Assembly: GCF_017084445.1 (NCBI RefSeq)
Contig: NZ_CP070947.1
Span: forward strand, 310,001 to 374,000
From: Mycoplasma sp. Mirounga ES2805-ORL
GTDB taxonomy: Bacteria > Bacillota_I > Bacilli_A > Mycoplasmatales > Metamycoplasmataceae
Direction of reading: 5' to 3'
DNA length: 64,000 nucleotides
Below the pieces are notes generated by a model, which searched no databases, was not told the DNA's origin, and saw only the letters and a program-made list of their open reading frames with translations. Both the position numbers and the translations under genes were made by a program. This document shows positions 48,914 through 59,310 of this stretch, in pieces. Numbering within the stretch: position 1 is the stretch's first letter; every line of letters starts with the position of its first letter.

Positions 48914-48940
48914 TTAAAAAAACGAGAAATGCATTCTCGT
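48914..48940 (-). terminator. Terminator of the S10-spc operon
   Basis: On the minus strand ACGAGAA-TGCAT-TTCTCGT is followed by seven T, 33 bases after rplO. This shows that the operon ends here. Confidence 0.85.
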
Positions 48941-48972
48941 CTTTCAAATTTATTGTTTTATTTATAAATTTC

Positions 48973-49413
48973 TTATAAAAGTGTGAATTTGCCACCAGCT
49001 TTTTCAACAGCGTCAATTGCAGATTTAGATGCTCCATGTAATGTTACATCTAATTTTTTAGTTAATTCACCATTACCTAGTAATTTAACTGGTAAATTTC
49101 TTTTAATTAAATTTGCTTCTGAAAGTGTTTCCACATTAACTTTAGCGTTTGCTTTAAAGTTAGCTTCTAAATCAGCTAAATTAATAACTTGATATTCAAC
49201 ATGATTAACATTTGTAAAACCACGTTTCCCAATACGACGGAATCAAGGCGTTTGACCACCTTCGAATCCTGGTCTATGACCTTTACGTTTATTTTGACCT
49301 GATTGACCTTTACCCGCTTGTTTACCTTTACCAGCAGCGTGACCACGACCTACACGATGTTTATCTTTACGAGCACCTTCAGTAGGTTTAAGATTTGATA
49401 ATGCTTGATTCAT
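48973..49413 (-). CDS. rplO: Ribosomal protein L15
   Basis: A 146-residue L15 with the glycine-rich N-terminus [20 protein letters not shown] and [18 protein letters not shown]. It is the last gene of the operon; in most bacteria secY follows, but here a terminator and a licD-like gene do. ATG follows TAGGAAAGGAAATATA. Confidence 0.97.
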
Positions 49414-49440
49414 TATATTTCCTTTCCTAAAAAGAGTTTA

Positions 49441-50172
49441 TTAACCTAAAAGGTCTTTAACTTCTTTTCCTCTGATTTCAGCAATTTGCTTAGGTGTTCT
49501 TAGAGCTTCTAATGCTTTAAATGTTGCGCGAACAATATTTGTTTTTGAACGTGAACCATATGTTTTAGTGTAGATATCTGAATATCCTGCCAACTCAACA
49601 ACAGCACGAACTGTTCCAGATGCAACAATACCTTTACCTTTAGGAGCTGGTTTTAATAAAACTCTAGAAGCTAAAAACTTAGCTTGAACTTCGTGAGGTA
49701 CTGTGATTTTATTTTCAATAGGTACAGTTACAATATTATTTTTAGCATCTTTAATTGCTTTTTTAATAGCATCAGGTACTTCATTAGCTTTTCCATGACC
49801 AAACCCAATACGTCCTTTTTTATCACCAACTACAACATAAGCAGCGAATGAGAAACGACGTCCACCTTTAACAACTTTAGTAACCCTACTAATTTGAACA
49901 ACTTTTTCTTGAAATTCATTTTGAGATCTATCATATGAAAAGTTTCTTGATGAACGTTGTTTTGAGTTTGAGTTTTTATCTTTGTTGCCACGGTTTTGTG
50001 AGTGTGATGTTGAAGCCTTCTTTTCTCAAATAGTTTTTTTAGAGTCTGGGCGACCTTGTTGTGTTCTAGTTGAAGTATTAGGTTTTTTAGGCCCTGTAAC
50101 TTCTTTTGTAGCACTAGCTTGTGCCTCATTATTTTGAGGAGCTACATTTTCTTTTTTCATTTCTTCAGCCAT
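49441..50172 (-). CDS. rpsE: Ribosomal protein S5 with long N-terminal extension
   Basis: 243 residues; the normal S5 core (about 165 residues, [36 protein letters not shown]-like region, [16 protein letters not shown]) begins near residue 80. The first 80 residues are hydrophilic, rich in Asn, Gln, Ser, Lys and Thr and probably disordered. The ATG overlaps the rplR stop (TAATG), which supports this start. Confidence 0.93.
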
Positions 50173-50528
50173 TAGAATTTCACTCCTTTTAGATTTTCTC
50201 TTACGCTTTCAGCAAATGCTTTAACACGTCCATGGTAAATGTAACCTGAACGGTCAAATACCAATTCTTTAATTTTTAATTTAGAAATTTTTTCAGCCAT
50301 TTCTTTGCCAGCTTTTTTAGCTGATTCAATGTTACCGTTATATTTACCATTTTCTAATGTAGATACACTAGCTAAGGTAATTCCTTTAGAATCATCGATT
50401 AATTGTGCATAAAAGTTTTGATGTGATTTGTATACGCAAAGACGAGGTTTTGTAGAAGTTCCAATAATTGATACTCTTTCACGTAAGTGTTTTACTTTAC
50501 GTGCTTCGTTCCGACTTAAATTTGCCAT
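50172..50528 (-). CDS. rplR: Ribosomal protein L18
   Basis: 118 residues; 5S rRNA-binding protein with RVSIIGTSTKPRLCVYKSHQ and FDRSGYIYHGRVKAFAE. ATG follows AAGGAGAATAAAAAT. Sits between rplF and rpsE in the standard order. Confidence 0.97.
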   Translation of the reverse strand: MANLSRNEARKVKHLRERVSIIGTSTKPRLCVYKSHQNFYAQLIDDSKGITLASVSTLENGKYNGNIESAKKAGKEMAEKISKLKIKELVFDRSGYIYHGRVKAFAESVRENLKGVKF

Positions 50529-50547
50529 ATTTTTATTCTCCTTCTAA

Positions 50548-51087
50548 CTACTTAGCAGCAGTCTTTCCTTCTTTACGACGAATGTATTCGCCAACATATG
50601 CAATACCTTTACCTGAATAAGGATTAGGTTTTCTCACATCATGCACTAGAGCAGCAAATTGCCCTACATCTTCTTTATTTATTCCACTAACTGAAACTTC
50701 AGTTGCTTTAGGAACTTCGACTTTAACTCCATTAGGAATTTCTAAATTAACTAAATGTGAATAACCAGCAGCTATTTCTAGGATATTACCCTTTAATGTA
50801 GCTTTATAACCAACACCTTTAATTACTAATTCTTTTTTGAATCCTTTTGAAACACCTTTTAGCATATTTGAAATAAGTGCATTTGTTGTTCCATGTAATT
50901 GTTTTGTTGCTTTTTCTTCGTTAGCACGAATTGTTGTTATTTCACTGCCTTGAACATTAATAGCTATTAATGGACTAAATTCTCTTTTTAATTCTCCAAG
51001 AGGTCCTTTAACTGTAAATACTAGACCTTCTTGTTTTACTTCTACTCCTGTGGGGATAGTTAGTATTCTATTTCCAACACGTGACAT
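50548..51087 (-). CDS. rplF: Ribosomal protein L6
   Basis: 179 residues with two L6 domains, starting MSRVGNRILTIPTGVEV and containing PNPYSGKGIAYVGEYIRRKEGK near the end. ATG follows AGGAGGTATTT. Confidence 0.98.
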   Translation of the reverse strand: MSRVGNRILTIPTGVEVKQEGLVFTVKGPLGELKREFSPLIAINVQGSEITTIRANEEKATKQLHGTTNALISNMLKGVSKGFKKELVIKGVGYKATLKGNILEIAAGYSHLVNLEIPNGVKVEVPKATEVSVSGINKEDVGQFAALVHDVRKPNPYSGKGIAYVGEYIRRKEGKTAAK

Positions 51088-51096
51088 AAATACCTC

Positions 51097-51492
51097 CTAT
51101 CAAATGTAGGCAAGAACTTCACCGCCAACATTTTCCTTTTTTGCTTGTTTATCAGTTAATAAACCTTTTGAAGTAGAAATTATTGCAGTACCATATCCCG
51201 ATAGTACTTGAGGAATTTCGTTTACAGCTGCGTAAACTCTAAGACCTGGTTTTGAAATACGTTTGAAATCAATAATTGCTCTTTGAGTACCTTTATATTT
51301 TAAAGTAACTTCAAGAACTTTATCTTTCCCTTTGCCTTTAACAACAAATGAAGTTATATAACCTTCACTAAGTAAAATGTCTAGGATTTTAGATTTTTTG
51401 TTTGAAAAAGGAATGTTAACTGTTTTAAATCTTCTTTGATTAGCGTTTTTGATACGAACAATCATATCTGAAATAGGATCTGTTATAAACAT
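51097..51492 (-). CDS. rpsH: Ribosomal protein S8
   Basis: 131 residues; MFITDPISDMIVRIKNA start and the conserved STSKGLLTDKQAKKENVGGE end. The stop seen in the standard code is a TGA that encodes the final conserved Trp; TAG follows at 51097-51099. The start is ATG 51492 rather than the nearby ATG upstream, which lies in the rpsN end. Confidence 0.97.
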
Positions 51493-51494
51493 AA

Positions 51495-51680
51495 TTATCA
51501 ACTCGCTTTCTTCATACCTGGAATTTTACCTTCGTGAGCAAGATTTCTAAAACAAATTCTGCAAACTTTGTATTTTCTTAAAACAGCATGTGGTCTACCA
51601 CATAATTCACAACGTGTATAAGCACGAGTTGAGAATTTAGGATGTTTTTTAGCTTTTACTTTTAATGATTTTCTAGCCAT
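51495..51680 (-). CDS. rpsN: Ribosomal protein S14, zinc (type Z) form
   Basis: 61 residues with the zinc-binding CELCGRP and CRICF pairs. It ends KKASW, where W is TGA, followed by TAA. The ATG overlaps the rplE stop (TAATG). Only two bases separate it from rpsH. Confidence 0.97.
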
Positions 51681-52228
51681 TATTTAGTTTCTCCTTTTGC
51701 AAATGGGATTCCAATTAATTCTAACAACGCTTTTGCTTCTTCATTAGTTTTAGCAGTTGTTATAAATTGAACATCTAATCCTTTTATTTTTCTTAGTTTA
51801 TCAAATTGTATTTCTGGGAAAATTATTTCTTCTTTTACTCCTAATGAGTAATTACCACGACCATCGAATGCTCTAGGGCTTGCACCTCTAAAGTCTCTAA
51901 TACGAGGCATAGCAATATTAATTAACTTATCAACGAAATCTCACATTCTTGAACGTCTAAGAGTTACTTTACCACCCATAGGCATTCCTTCACGAAGTTT
52001 TCATGATGCGTTTGATTTTTTAGCTCTTGTTTGAAAAGGTTTTTGACCTGAAATTTGAGTTAGTTCATTAAGAACTTCTTCAATAGCTTTAGAATTATTT
52101 ATTTCTTTACCGGCAGTCATATTTAACATAACTTTTTCTAGACGAGGTACTTCCATAATTGAAGAGTATTTAAATCTCTTCATTAATTCAGGAACAATTT
52201 TTTTTGTATATTGATCTTGTAAATTCAT
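51680..52228 (-). CDS. rplE: Ribosomal protein L5
   Basis: 182 residues; [33 protein letters not shown], then [16 protein letters not shown] and [16 protein letters not shown]. It binds 5S rRNA and contacts the P-site tRNA. One or more Trp are TGA. ATG lies four bases after the rplX stop. Confidence 0.97.
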
Positions 52229-52231
52229 ATA

Positions 52232-52552
52232 TTAGTACTCCTTCTTAGTTCTTTTGTTAATTCTAATTTTTTTGCCGTCTTTGTTAAATGAATAACCAAT
52301 TTTTGAATATACAGCTACTGATGTTTTTGTAGCTTTTTTAACTAGTACTGCGATATTTGAAGCATCAATAGGAGCTTCAAATTTTGTTATTTTACCATCT
52401 TGACCTTGAGTTGGTTTGTTGTGTTTTGTGACAATGTTAATATCTTTAATTCATACTTTATTTGCTTTTTCGTCAGTTTTAATGATTTTACCCATACGGC
52501 CTTTATATTGACCTGTGGTTACTATAACTTCATCATTTTTTCTAAATTTCAT
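52232..52552 (-). CDS. rplX: Ribosomal protein L24
   Basis: 106 residues; [20 protein letters not shown] is the KOW-motif start, followed by [15 protein letters not shown]. An early 50S assembly protein. Standard position after rplN. ATG is preceded by TAGGATAAATT. Confidence 0.95.
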
Positions 52553-52572
52553 AATTTATCCTAACTTATTTC

Positions 52573-52941
52573 TTAAAGTACTTCAGGTGCCAATGACACA
52601 ACTTTAACATATCCCTTGTCACGCAATTCACGAGCAACAGGGCCAAATACCCGTGAACCTCTCATTGAACCGTCATCTTTAATTAGAACTACAGCATTGT
52701 CATCAAATGAAATATGTGAACCATTTTCACGACGAATGCCATAACGTGAACGAACAATAACAGCTTTTACTACTTGACCTTCTTTTACTAAACCATTTGG
52801 AATAGCTTTTTTAACTGAACAAATAATTACATCACCAATATTAGCTGTTTTTTTACGGGAACCACCAAGAATTCTAATAACTCCAACTTCTTTTGCTCCT
52901 GAATTATCAGCAACATTTAATTTAGAAAGTTCTAAAACCAT
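52573..52941 (-). CDS. rplN: Ribosomal protein L14
   Basis: 122 residues; starts [20 protein letters not shown], with [15 protein letters not shown] and [15 protein letters not shown]-like end. An ATG 39 bases upstream is in frame but lies in rpsQ and lacks homology; AAGGAGAAAAGTAAT supports 52941. Confidence 0.97.
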   Translation of the reverse strand: MVLELSKLNVADNSGAKEVGVIRILGGSRKKTANIGDVIICSVKKAIPNGLVKEGQVVKAVIVRSRYGIRRENGSHISFDDNAVVLIKDDGSMRGSRVFGPVARELRDKGYVKVVSLAPEVL

Positions 52942-52942
52942 A

Positions 52943-53209
52943 TTACTTTTCTCCTTCAGTAGCGTGATGTCTAATTTCAACTAATCTAAAATGTTTAGTT
53001 TTACTTAAAGGTCTGGTTTCCATAATCTTTACGATGTCACCAACACTAGCTTTATTTGCTTCATCATGAACTGCAAAACGACTAATTGTACGGTAACGTT
53101 TAGAATAAAGATTATGTGAACGATAGTTTTCTACTTCTACATAAATGGTTTTACCACCACGAGCAGAAGTTACTTTACCAACTAAAGTTTTACGAGTATT
53201 TCTCTCCAT
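52943..53209 (-). CDS. rpsQ: Ribosomal protein S17
   Basis: 88 residues; [20 protein letters not shown] and [20 protein letters not shown]. Overlaps rpmC by the TAATG arrangement. Confidence 0.97.
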   Translation of the reverse strand: MERNTRKTLVGKVTSARGGKTIYVEVENYRSHNLYSKRYRTISRFAVHDEANKASVGDIVKIMETRPLSKTKHFRLVEIRHHATEGEK

Positions 53210-53418
53210 TATTTAGCTCCTTTTTTAGACTCTAATTCTTTTTCTTTTAATGCTGTTAAACATTGAGCGACGCTTCTTCTAACATCTTTAATTTTATGAC
53301 TTTGGTCAAGTTGTCCAGTTGCATTTTTAAAGCGTAATGTAAATAATTCAGCTTTTAAATCGGCAATCATTTTTTGGAGTTCTTCAACAGACTTGGATTT
53401 TAAATTTTTATAAACCAT
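53209..53418 (-). CDS. rpmC: Ribosomal protein L29
   Basis: 69 residues, two-helix protein near the exit tunnel: [20 protein letters not shown] and [13 protein letters not shown]. Overlaps the rplP stop with TAATG. Confidence 0.96.
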   Translation of the reverse strand: MVYKNLKSKSVEELQKMIADLKAELFTLRFKNATGQLDQSHKIKDVRRSVAQCLTALKEKELESKKGAK

Positions 53419-53843
53419 TAGTTTTGTTCTCCTTTATCGCTTGCTACTATTTTTCATTTAACAGGTAGTTTGTGTCCTCCGAGACGAAGGGCATCTAAAG
53501 CTATTTCTTTATTAACACCTTTTACTTCAAACATCATAGTGTTAACTTTTACTGCTGTATATCATTTGTCAGGTGAACCTTTACCTGAACCCATACGAAC
53601 ACCAATAGGTTTTGATGTTTTTTGGAAGTGAGGGAAAATTCTAATAAAAACTTGTCCTTCACGTCCCATACGACGTGTTATCGCAATACGGGCACTTTCA
53701 ATTTGGCGAGCGTCAATTCATGCACTTGTTGTTGCTTGTAGACCATATTCACCAAATGAAACTTTATTGCCTTTAAAGGCCTTTCTTTTATCGTGTCTAA
53801 CTAGAAAAGGTTTACGATATTTAGTTCTTTTTGGTTGAAGCAT
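53418..53843 (-). CDS. rplP: Ribosomal protein L16
   Basis: 141 residues; [48 protein letters not shown] and [11 protein letters not shown]. Its start lies 22 bases inside rpsC in another frame. The perfect Shine-Dalgarno GGAGGTGAT is therefore also rpsC coding sequence (Gly-Gly-Asp). Confidence 0.97.
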
Positions 53844-54495
53844 CGTCATCACCTCCATCTAATTTTTCACCTTTAGAAATTCAAACTTTAACACCGATTG
53901 CTCCATATGTTGTACGAGCTGTTGCTTTTGCATAATCAATGTCTTGTCTTAAAGTATGTAATTTCATTTCACCACGTGAGTAACCTTCAGTACGGGCCAT
54001 ATCAACACCATTTAATCTTCCGGCTACGGCAGTTTTTATTCCTTTTGCTCCTGCTTTAAGAGCATCATTAATAATTAATTTTTGAGCAACTCTGAAACTT
54101 TCACGATTTTCTAATTTAATCGCAATATTTTCAGCTGCTAAACGAGCATTAAGCTCAGGTTTCTTAAGTAAAACAACTTGTAAATTAATATCAAGGTTTT
54201 TGTCTTTTAAGTGTTTTTGCAAGTCCTTAACTAATTTTGCAATCGTTTCTCCGTTTTCGGATAACAATTTGTTAGGAGTTGCTGTGTGTAAATAAACAGT
54301 AATTTTTGAGTTTTGTGAACGTGTAATTTTAACTTCACCGATTTGGTACTTACGAACTAACTTATCAAAGAATTTGTAGATTCTAGCATCTTGAACTAAA
54401 TAATCACCATAGTTTTTCTTTTCAGAAAATCAAGTTGTGTTGTGATCTTTTGTGATTCCGTAACGGAATCCATTTGGATTAACCTTTTGTCCCAT
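53821..54495 (-). CDS. rpsC: Ribosomal protein S3
   Basis: 224 residues; [20 protein letters not shown], the KH region and [20 protein letters not shown]. Mildly extended acidic C-terminus ([10 protein letters not shown]), whose codons provide the rplP ribosome site. Several Trp are TGA. Confidence 0.97.
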
Positions 54496-54500
54496 AAATA

Positions 54501-54848
54501 CTATTTCCCTTCTTTTTCTTCTAAAGTGATTGATAAGTGTGATGTTCTTTTAAATATTGAATATGCTCTACCTTGTGAATGAGGTTGGAATCTCTTAAGG
54601 GTTGGACCTTCATTAACTAATACTTCTTTAACAAATAATTTAGATGCATCCATTCCATGGTTGTTTGTTGCGTTTGCTACTGCTGAATTTAATAATTTAA
54701 TAAATAATTCACTTGCTTTTTTGTTTGTGTTGTGAAGAATTCCCAATGCTTCTCTAACGTCTTTTCCTCTGAATAAATCAGCAACTAGACGTGCTTTACG
54801 AGCACTGATTCTTTGAACTTTAACAAATGCTTTTGCTTGTTGAGTCAT
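54501..54848 (-). CDS. rplV: Ribosomal protein L22
   Basis: 115 residues; [20 protein letters not shown], the exit-tunnel loop [20 protein letters not shown] and RTSHLSITL. Overlaps the rpsS stop (TAATG). Confidence 0.97.
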   Translation of the reverse strand: MTQQAKAFVKVQRISARKARLVADLFRGKDVREALGILHNTNKKASELFIKLLNSAVANATNNHGMDASKLFVKEVLVNEGPTLKRFQPHSQGRAYSIFKRTSHLSITLEEKEGK

Positions 54849-55123
54849 TATTTTTTACCTTTATCAGCACCATGACCATTGAAGGTTCTAGTTAGTGAGA
54901 ATTCACCTAACTTGTGACCAACCATATCATCTGTAACATACACATCAATAAATTGTTTTCCATTGTGAACTTGGAATGTCAAACCTACAAATGAAGGATA
55001 AATTGTTGATCTACGACTTCATGTTTTAATAGGTTTTTTAGGTGCTTTCTTCTCAACGATTGCTTCTACTTTTTTAAGTAGAGATTCATCAATAAATGGA
55101 CCTTTAGATAAACTTCTAGCCAT
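54848..55123 (-). CDS. rpsS: Ribosomal protein S19
   Basis: 91 residues; [40 protein letters not shown] and [20 protein letters not shown]. The frame needs one TGA read as Trp (KTWSRRS). Overlaps the rplB stop (TAATG). Confidence 0.97.
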
Positions 55124-55968
55124 TATTTAGCATCCTTTCTTCTTCTAATAATTAATTTGTTTGAAGATTTCTTAGTTTTTCTTGTCTTAACTCCAAGAGC
55201 TTTTTTACCTCATGGTGTAAGAGGTGCTTTACGTCCAACAGGTTGTTTACCTTCACCACCACCATGTGGGTGATCACAAGGGTTCATTACTGAACCACGA
55301 ACTGTTGGTCTAATACCTTTATAACGGTTACGTCCGGCTTTACCTCAATTAATTAATGAATATTCATTATTTCCAACAACACCAATCGTTGCGCGACAAC
55401 GAGCTAATACTCTACGTGTTTCACCAGATTTTAGACGTAAAACAACATATTTTCCATCATCGTCTTTACCAAGTATTTGAGCACTTGTTCCGGCTGAACG
55501 AGCGACAATTCCGCCTCCGCCAGGTTGCATTTCAATATTGTGAACGAATGTACCTTCAGGAATTGACGATAGTGGTAATGAATTACCTACTAAAATATCA
55601 ACCTTTTCTCCACTTTCTACTGTTTGACCTACACTAATGCCTTGAGGGGCAAGTATATATCTTTTTTCTCCATCAGCATAAGCTAATAAACAAATGTTTG
55701 CTGACCTATTTGGATCATATTCAATTGTCTTAACTATTGCTGGGATATTATCTTTATTACGTTTAAAGTCGATTAATCTGTAAAATCTTTTAACTCTTCC
55801 ACCTTTATGACGAACGGTAATTTTACCTTGGTTATTACGACCTGAATTTTTCTTTAATAATACTAATAAAGATTTTTCAGGAGCATGTCCGCTTAAAGTT
55901 TCAAGATAGTTAATAGATGACATATTACGGCGACCATTTGTAGTTGGCTTGTAATGTTTAATTGCCAT
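55123..55968 (-). CDS. rplB: Ribosomal protein L2
   Basis: 281 residues; [54 protein letters not shown] and the catalytic-site His in HPHGGGEGK. Normal length. ATG follows AAAGGAGATATTAAAA. Confidence 0.98.
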
Positions 55969-56031
55969 TTTTAATATCTCCTTTGCTTAAAAATATTTGA
56001 GGACTTTGTCTTTTAAGCAATTTAATTTCCT

Positions 56032-56604
56032 CTATTTTTTTGTTGCTTCTTTTTTAACAGCTGGTTTTTTAGTAGCTGTTGATTTTGCTTTAGGGGCTGA
56101 AGTTTTTTTAGTAGCTGGTTTCTTAGCTTCTTTCTTTACTTCAGGTTTTTCAGCTTTTGCAGTTGATTTCTTTTCGCTTTCGTTGTTTTTTTCTTTAGCA
56201 GCTTTTTTAGCTGCCAATTTTTCTGCTAACTTAGCTTCTTTTTCTTTAGCTGCATCTTTTTCGGCTTTTGCTTGTTCTTTAGCTTTTGTTGCTTTTTTAG
56301 CTTCATCTGCTTTAACATTTGCATCTTGAGGATAATAGTTAATTACATCCCCTTCTTTAAGAGTAACTATCGCTTTTTTATAACGGTTTTCAAAACCTTC
56401 AAAACGTCCTACTCTTTTAAATTTCTTATCAACTTTTAATGTATTTACGTTAGTAACTGTAACTTGGAAAATAAATTCAATCGCATTTTTAATTTGAAAT
56501 TTATTTGCCGCTCAATCAACTTCGAATGTATAAGTGTTTTGTTGTTGAAGGTTGTTTGTTTTTTCAGTTAGAATTGGTCTTTTAATAATATTTGTTAATT
56601 CCAT
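56032..56604 (-). CDS. rplW: Ribosomal protein L23 with long C-terminal extension
   Basis: 190 residues. The first 94 are a complete L23 (NIIKRPILTEKTNNLQQQ to GDVINYYPQD), which sits at the tunnel exit and docks trigger factor and SRP. Residues 95-190 are an Ala/Lys/Glu-rich tail of low complexity, probably helical or disordered, ending PAVKKEATKK. The ATG overlaps the rplD stop. Confidence 0.93.
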
Positions 56605-57713
56605 TATTTAACCTTCCCTTCAAATACTTTTAAACCTTCGTTTGATAATACTAGAGCATCAGCTCAAATTAATACTTCAACAGTTACACTAAATGGGTGT
56701 ACGCAAATAACATTTTGTAAATTATTTACAGATTTTGCAACTGTTTCATCACTAGAAACAATTAATATATGTTTTAAATCATTAATTTTTAATGATGTTA
56801 ATTTTTTAACAGCTTCTTTAGTTGATACTTTATCTAATTTTAAATCATCAATAATTACAGCTTTATTTTGAGCTAATAATGTTAATGCTGACACAAAAGC
56901 AGCTTTTTTAACCTTCTTATTAACTTTTAATTTGTAGTTTCTTTCAGGTGTAGGACCAAATGCTCTACCACCACCAACAAATACTGGAGTTCTTAATGAA
57001 CCTGTACGAGCACGACCCGTACCCTTTTGTCTTCATGGTTTCTTACCTGTACCACTAACTTCTGCACGATTCTTTACATCGTGTGTACCTTGACGAAGAC
57101 TTGCTCTTTCTGAAATAATTGTGTCAAAAATTGCTTGTTCGTAAATTTTTGAACTTGCAAAAAGTTCTTTTGGTAATTTCTTGTTATCAAAGTCTAAGAT
57201 AACAACTTTAGTTAATTTAGATTCTTCTTTTTTGTTTTTAGCATCAACTTTAACATTCTTTGCTTTCATTGATTCTAATTTAGATTTTGAAGATTTAATT
57301 TTTTCTGATTTAGCTTTTGTTTCGCTAGCAACTTTAGCTAATTTTTCAAGTTCAGCTTTTGCTTTTGCTTCAGCTTCCGCCTTAACTTCAGCTTCTAATT
57401 TTGCCAATTCAGCCATAATTTCTTTACGTTCTGTTTCTGATTTAGCTTTGGCTAATCTTTTTCTAGCTTCTTGAGCTCTTTTTTCTAATTCAGTAGCCTT
57501 TTTACGTTTAGGTCTATCAATTGTCAAGTTGATTGTTGTTGTTTGAACTTTTTTATCTTTTTTGTCTGAATCTGTTGTTTTTGGTTTAGAAGTTGTAGCT
57601 TTTTTAGTAGCTGTTGTTTTAGCCTTTGAAGTTGATGCAGATTTTTTAGTTGCTGTAGATTTCTTTTTTGCTTCTTTTTCTTTGTCAGCAGTAGTTTTTT
57701 TAGCTTCAGCCAT
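56604..57713 (-). CDS. rplD: Ribosomal protein L4 with long N-terminal extension
   Basis: 369 residues, against about 207 in most bacteria. The L4 core starts near residue 167 ([15 protein letters not shown]) and includes [32 protein letters not shown] and the C-terminal strand. The first 165 residues are Lys/Ala/Thr-rich, with a long charged predicted helix ([20 protein letters not shown]). The ATG overlaps the rplC stop (TAATG), so the extension is translated and the start is well supported. Confidence 0.92.
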
Positions 57714-58561
57714 TATTTATCTCCTTCAACTTTTTCTTCATTAGCTTTTTTGTCTTGTTCAGCTTGTTTTTCTTTAGCTTCATCTTCTTCAGCTTTTAAG
57801 ATTAAAGGTTCTAAGTCTGTTGAGTGCATACCCGCAACAACTTCAATACCATATCTTTTTGCTCTTTCAACAAGTTCATTCATTTTGATAACTTCTTCAA
57901 CGTCAACTAAAACTGTAGCTTGTTTATTAGCAAGACCTTTAACAGCTTCTTTAATTACAACAAAACCTTTCTTAGGTCCAGGAATTGATCCCTTTACAAG
58001 TAAAAGATTGTTTTTAATATCAACTTTAATAATTTCAAGGTTTTGAATTGTTATTTGTTCAGAACCTAGATGTCCAGGCATTGTCATACCTTTAACAACT
58101 TTGTTACCTGAGATATCCCCAAGTGAACCTGTTTGTCTAACTGGTTGACTACCTCCACCACCACCATGTGATTTAGGACCAATTGATTGATTTCATCTTT
58201 TAATTGTTCCGGCAAAACCTTTACCTTTTGAAATGCCAGTAATATCAACAAGTTCTCCAGCTTTAAATATATTTGCTGAAATTTCTTGTCCTAATTCGTA
58301 ACCTGACATATCACGAATTTCTTTAATGTAGCGCTTAGGTGTTGTTTTAGCTTTGTCAAATTGACCTTTAAGAGGTTTATTAACTTTGTTTTTCTTTAAA
58401 TCTTCAACAGCTAATTGAGTTGCAACATACCCATCTTTATCTGTAGAAAGAATTTTTGAAACAACATTTGGTTTAACTTCAATAACAGTAACAGCAATAG
58501 CTTTACCGTAATCTGAAAAGACTTGAGTCATACCAACTTTACGTCCTAAGATTCCTTTCAT
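57713..58561 (-). CDS. rplC: Ribosomal protein L3 with C-terminal extension
   Basis: 282 residues; [58 protein letters not shown]-like loop and [10 protein letters not shown]. Normal L3 stops soon after that; here about 70 more residues follow, first a folded-looking part ([16 protein letters not shown]) then an acidic/lysine tail. One TGA is Trp in the conserved KRW. ATG follows AAGGAGACATT. Confidence 0.94.
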
Positions 58562-58616
58562 AATGTCTCCTTAATAATTTTTGTTTGAGAACCGTCGCTT
58601 GTCATACAAGTCGGAT

Positions 58617-58922
58617 TTATTTTTGTGATACTTGAATTTCAACACCTGATGGAAATTCAAATCTTTTAATTTGATCAATTGTTTTTTCATTTGGATCGAT
58701 TAAAACAATTAATCTTTGGAAAGTTCTTGATTCAAATTGTTCACGTGATTTTTTGTTAACATGAACTGATCTTAAAATGGTAACTACTTCTCTTTTTGTT
58801 GGAAGAGGAATAGGTCCACTTACTTTAGTTTGATTTTTTGTTGCTAATTCAACAAGTTTTTTAGCAGCGAAATCAACTAATTGATGTTCAAAACCTTTCA
58901 CCTTGATATTTAATTTATTCAT
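58617..58922 (-). CDS. rpsJ: Ribosomal protein S10
   Basis: 101 residues; KVKGFEHQLVDFAAKKLVEL, SGPIPLPTKREVVTILRSVH and the conserved C-terminal strand. First gene of the operon. The ATG at 58922 follows AAAGGAGACAACG; an earlier ATG in frame is in the leader. Confidence 0.97.
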   Translation of the reverse strand: MNKLNIKVKGFEHQLVDFAAKKLVELATKNQTKVSGPIPLPTKREVVTILRSVHVNKKSREQFESRTFQRLIVLIDPNEKTIDQIKRFEFPSGVEIQVSQK

Positions 58923-59044
58923 CGTTGTCTCCTTTGTTCTTATCTGAACTTTACTCCACATAAATTACTTGACACATCCTCAACAACTAAATTTGGTGTA
59001 TCAACAACCTTATGCTTCAACGTAAAAGTTGCTTTTCAATTATA
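58923..59044 (-). promoter_or_regulatory. S10 operon promoter and leader
   Basis: TATAAT on the minus strand (plus 59039-59044) lies about 117 bases before rpsJ. The leader contains a likely hairpin TTGATACACC / GGATGTGTCAA around a 15-base loop. In other bacteria the S10 leader is the target of L4 control; whether that holds here is unknown. Confidence 0.5.
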
Positions 59045-59310
59045 GATAAAAAGTTATTTTTCGTATGTAAATATTTTCATTTAACCTAAGAATATATATA
59101 TGTAAATAGATATTCATCAACAAAAAAATAGTAAAAAGTTCTTTTTTAGCAATTTTCATAGTTAAAAATCGACTTTTTTGCGTAAAAAACAAAATATGAG
59201 TTAATTAAAAATAAAAGTGTTTTTTATTAACTAAATTTAACAAAAAAATACCAAACACCATAATTAGTTGTTAAGTATAAATAAACATTAAATTATTAAA
59301 TAAAATTCTT
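59045..59310. other. AT-rich gap upstream of the S10 operon
   Basis: Non-coding AT-rich DNA between uvrC and the S10 promoter. No clear terminator for uvrC is seen; the region near 59150-59230 has several A and T runs but no stable stem. Confidence 0.4.

Noticed and set aside
52942-52980. Longer rplN starting at 52980
   Set aside because: It would overlap rpsQ by 38 bases and add residues before the conserved L14 start; a good ribosome site supports 52941.
57181-57744. Hydrophobic plus-strand ORFs opposite rplD and rplW (also 55997-56329)
   Set aside because: They are antisense shadows of Lys/Ala-rich extensions, which read as Phe/Leu/Ala-rich on the other strand.
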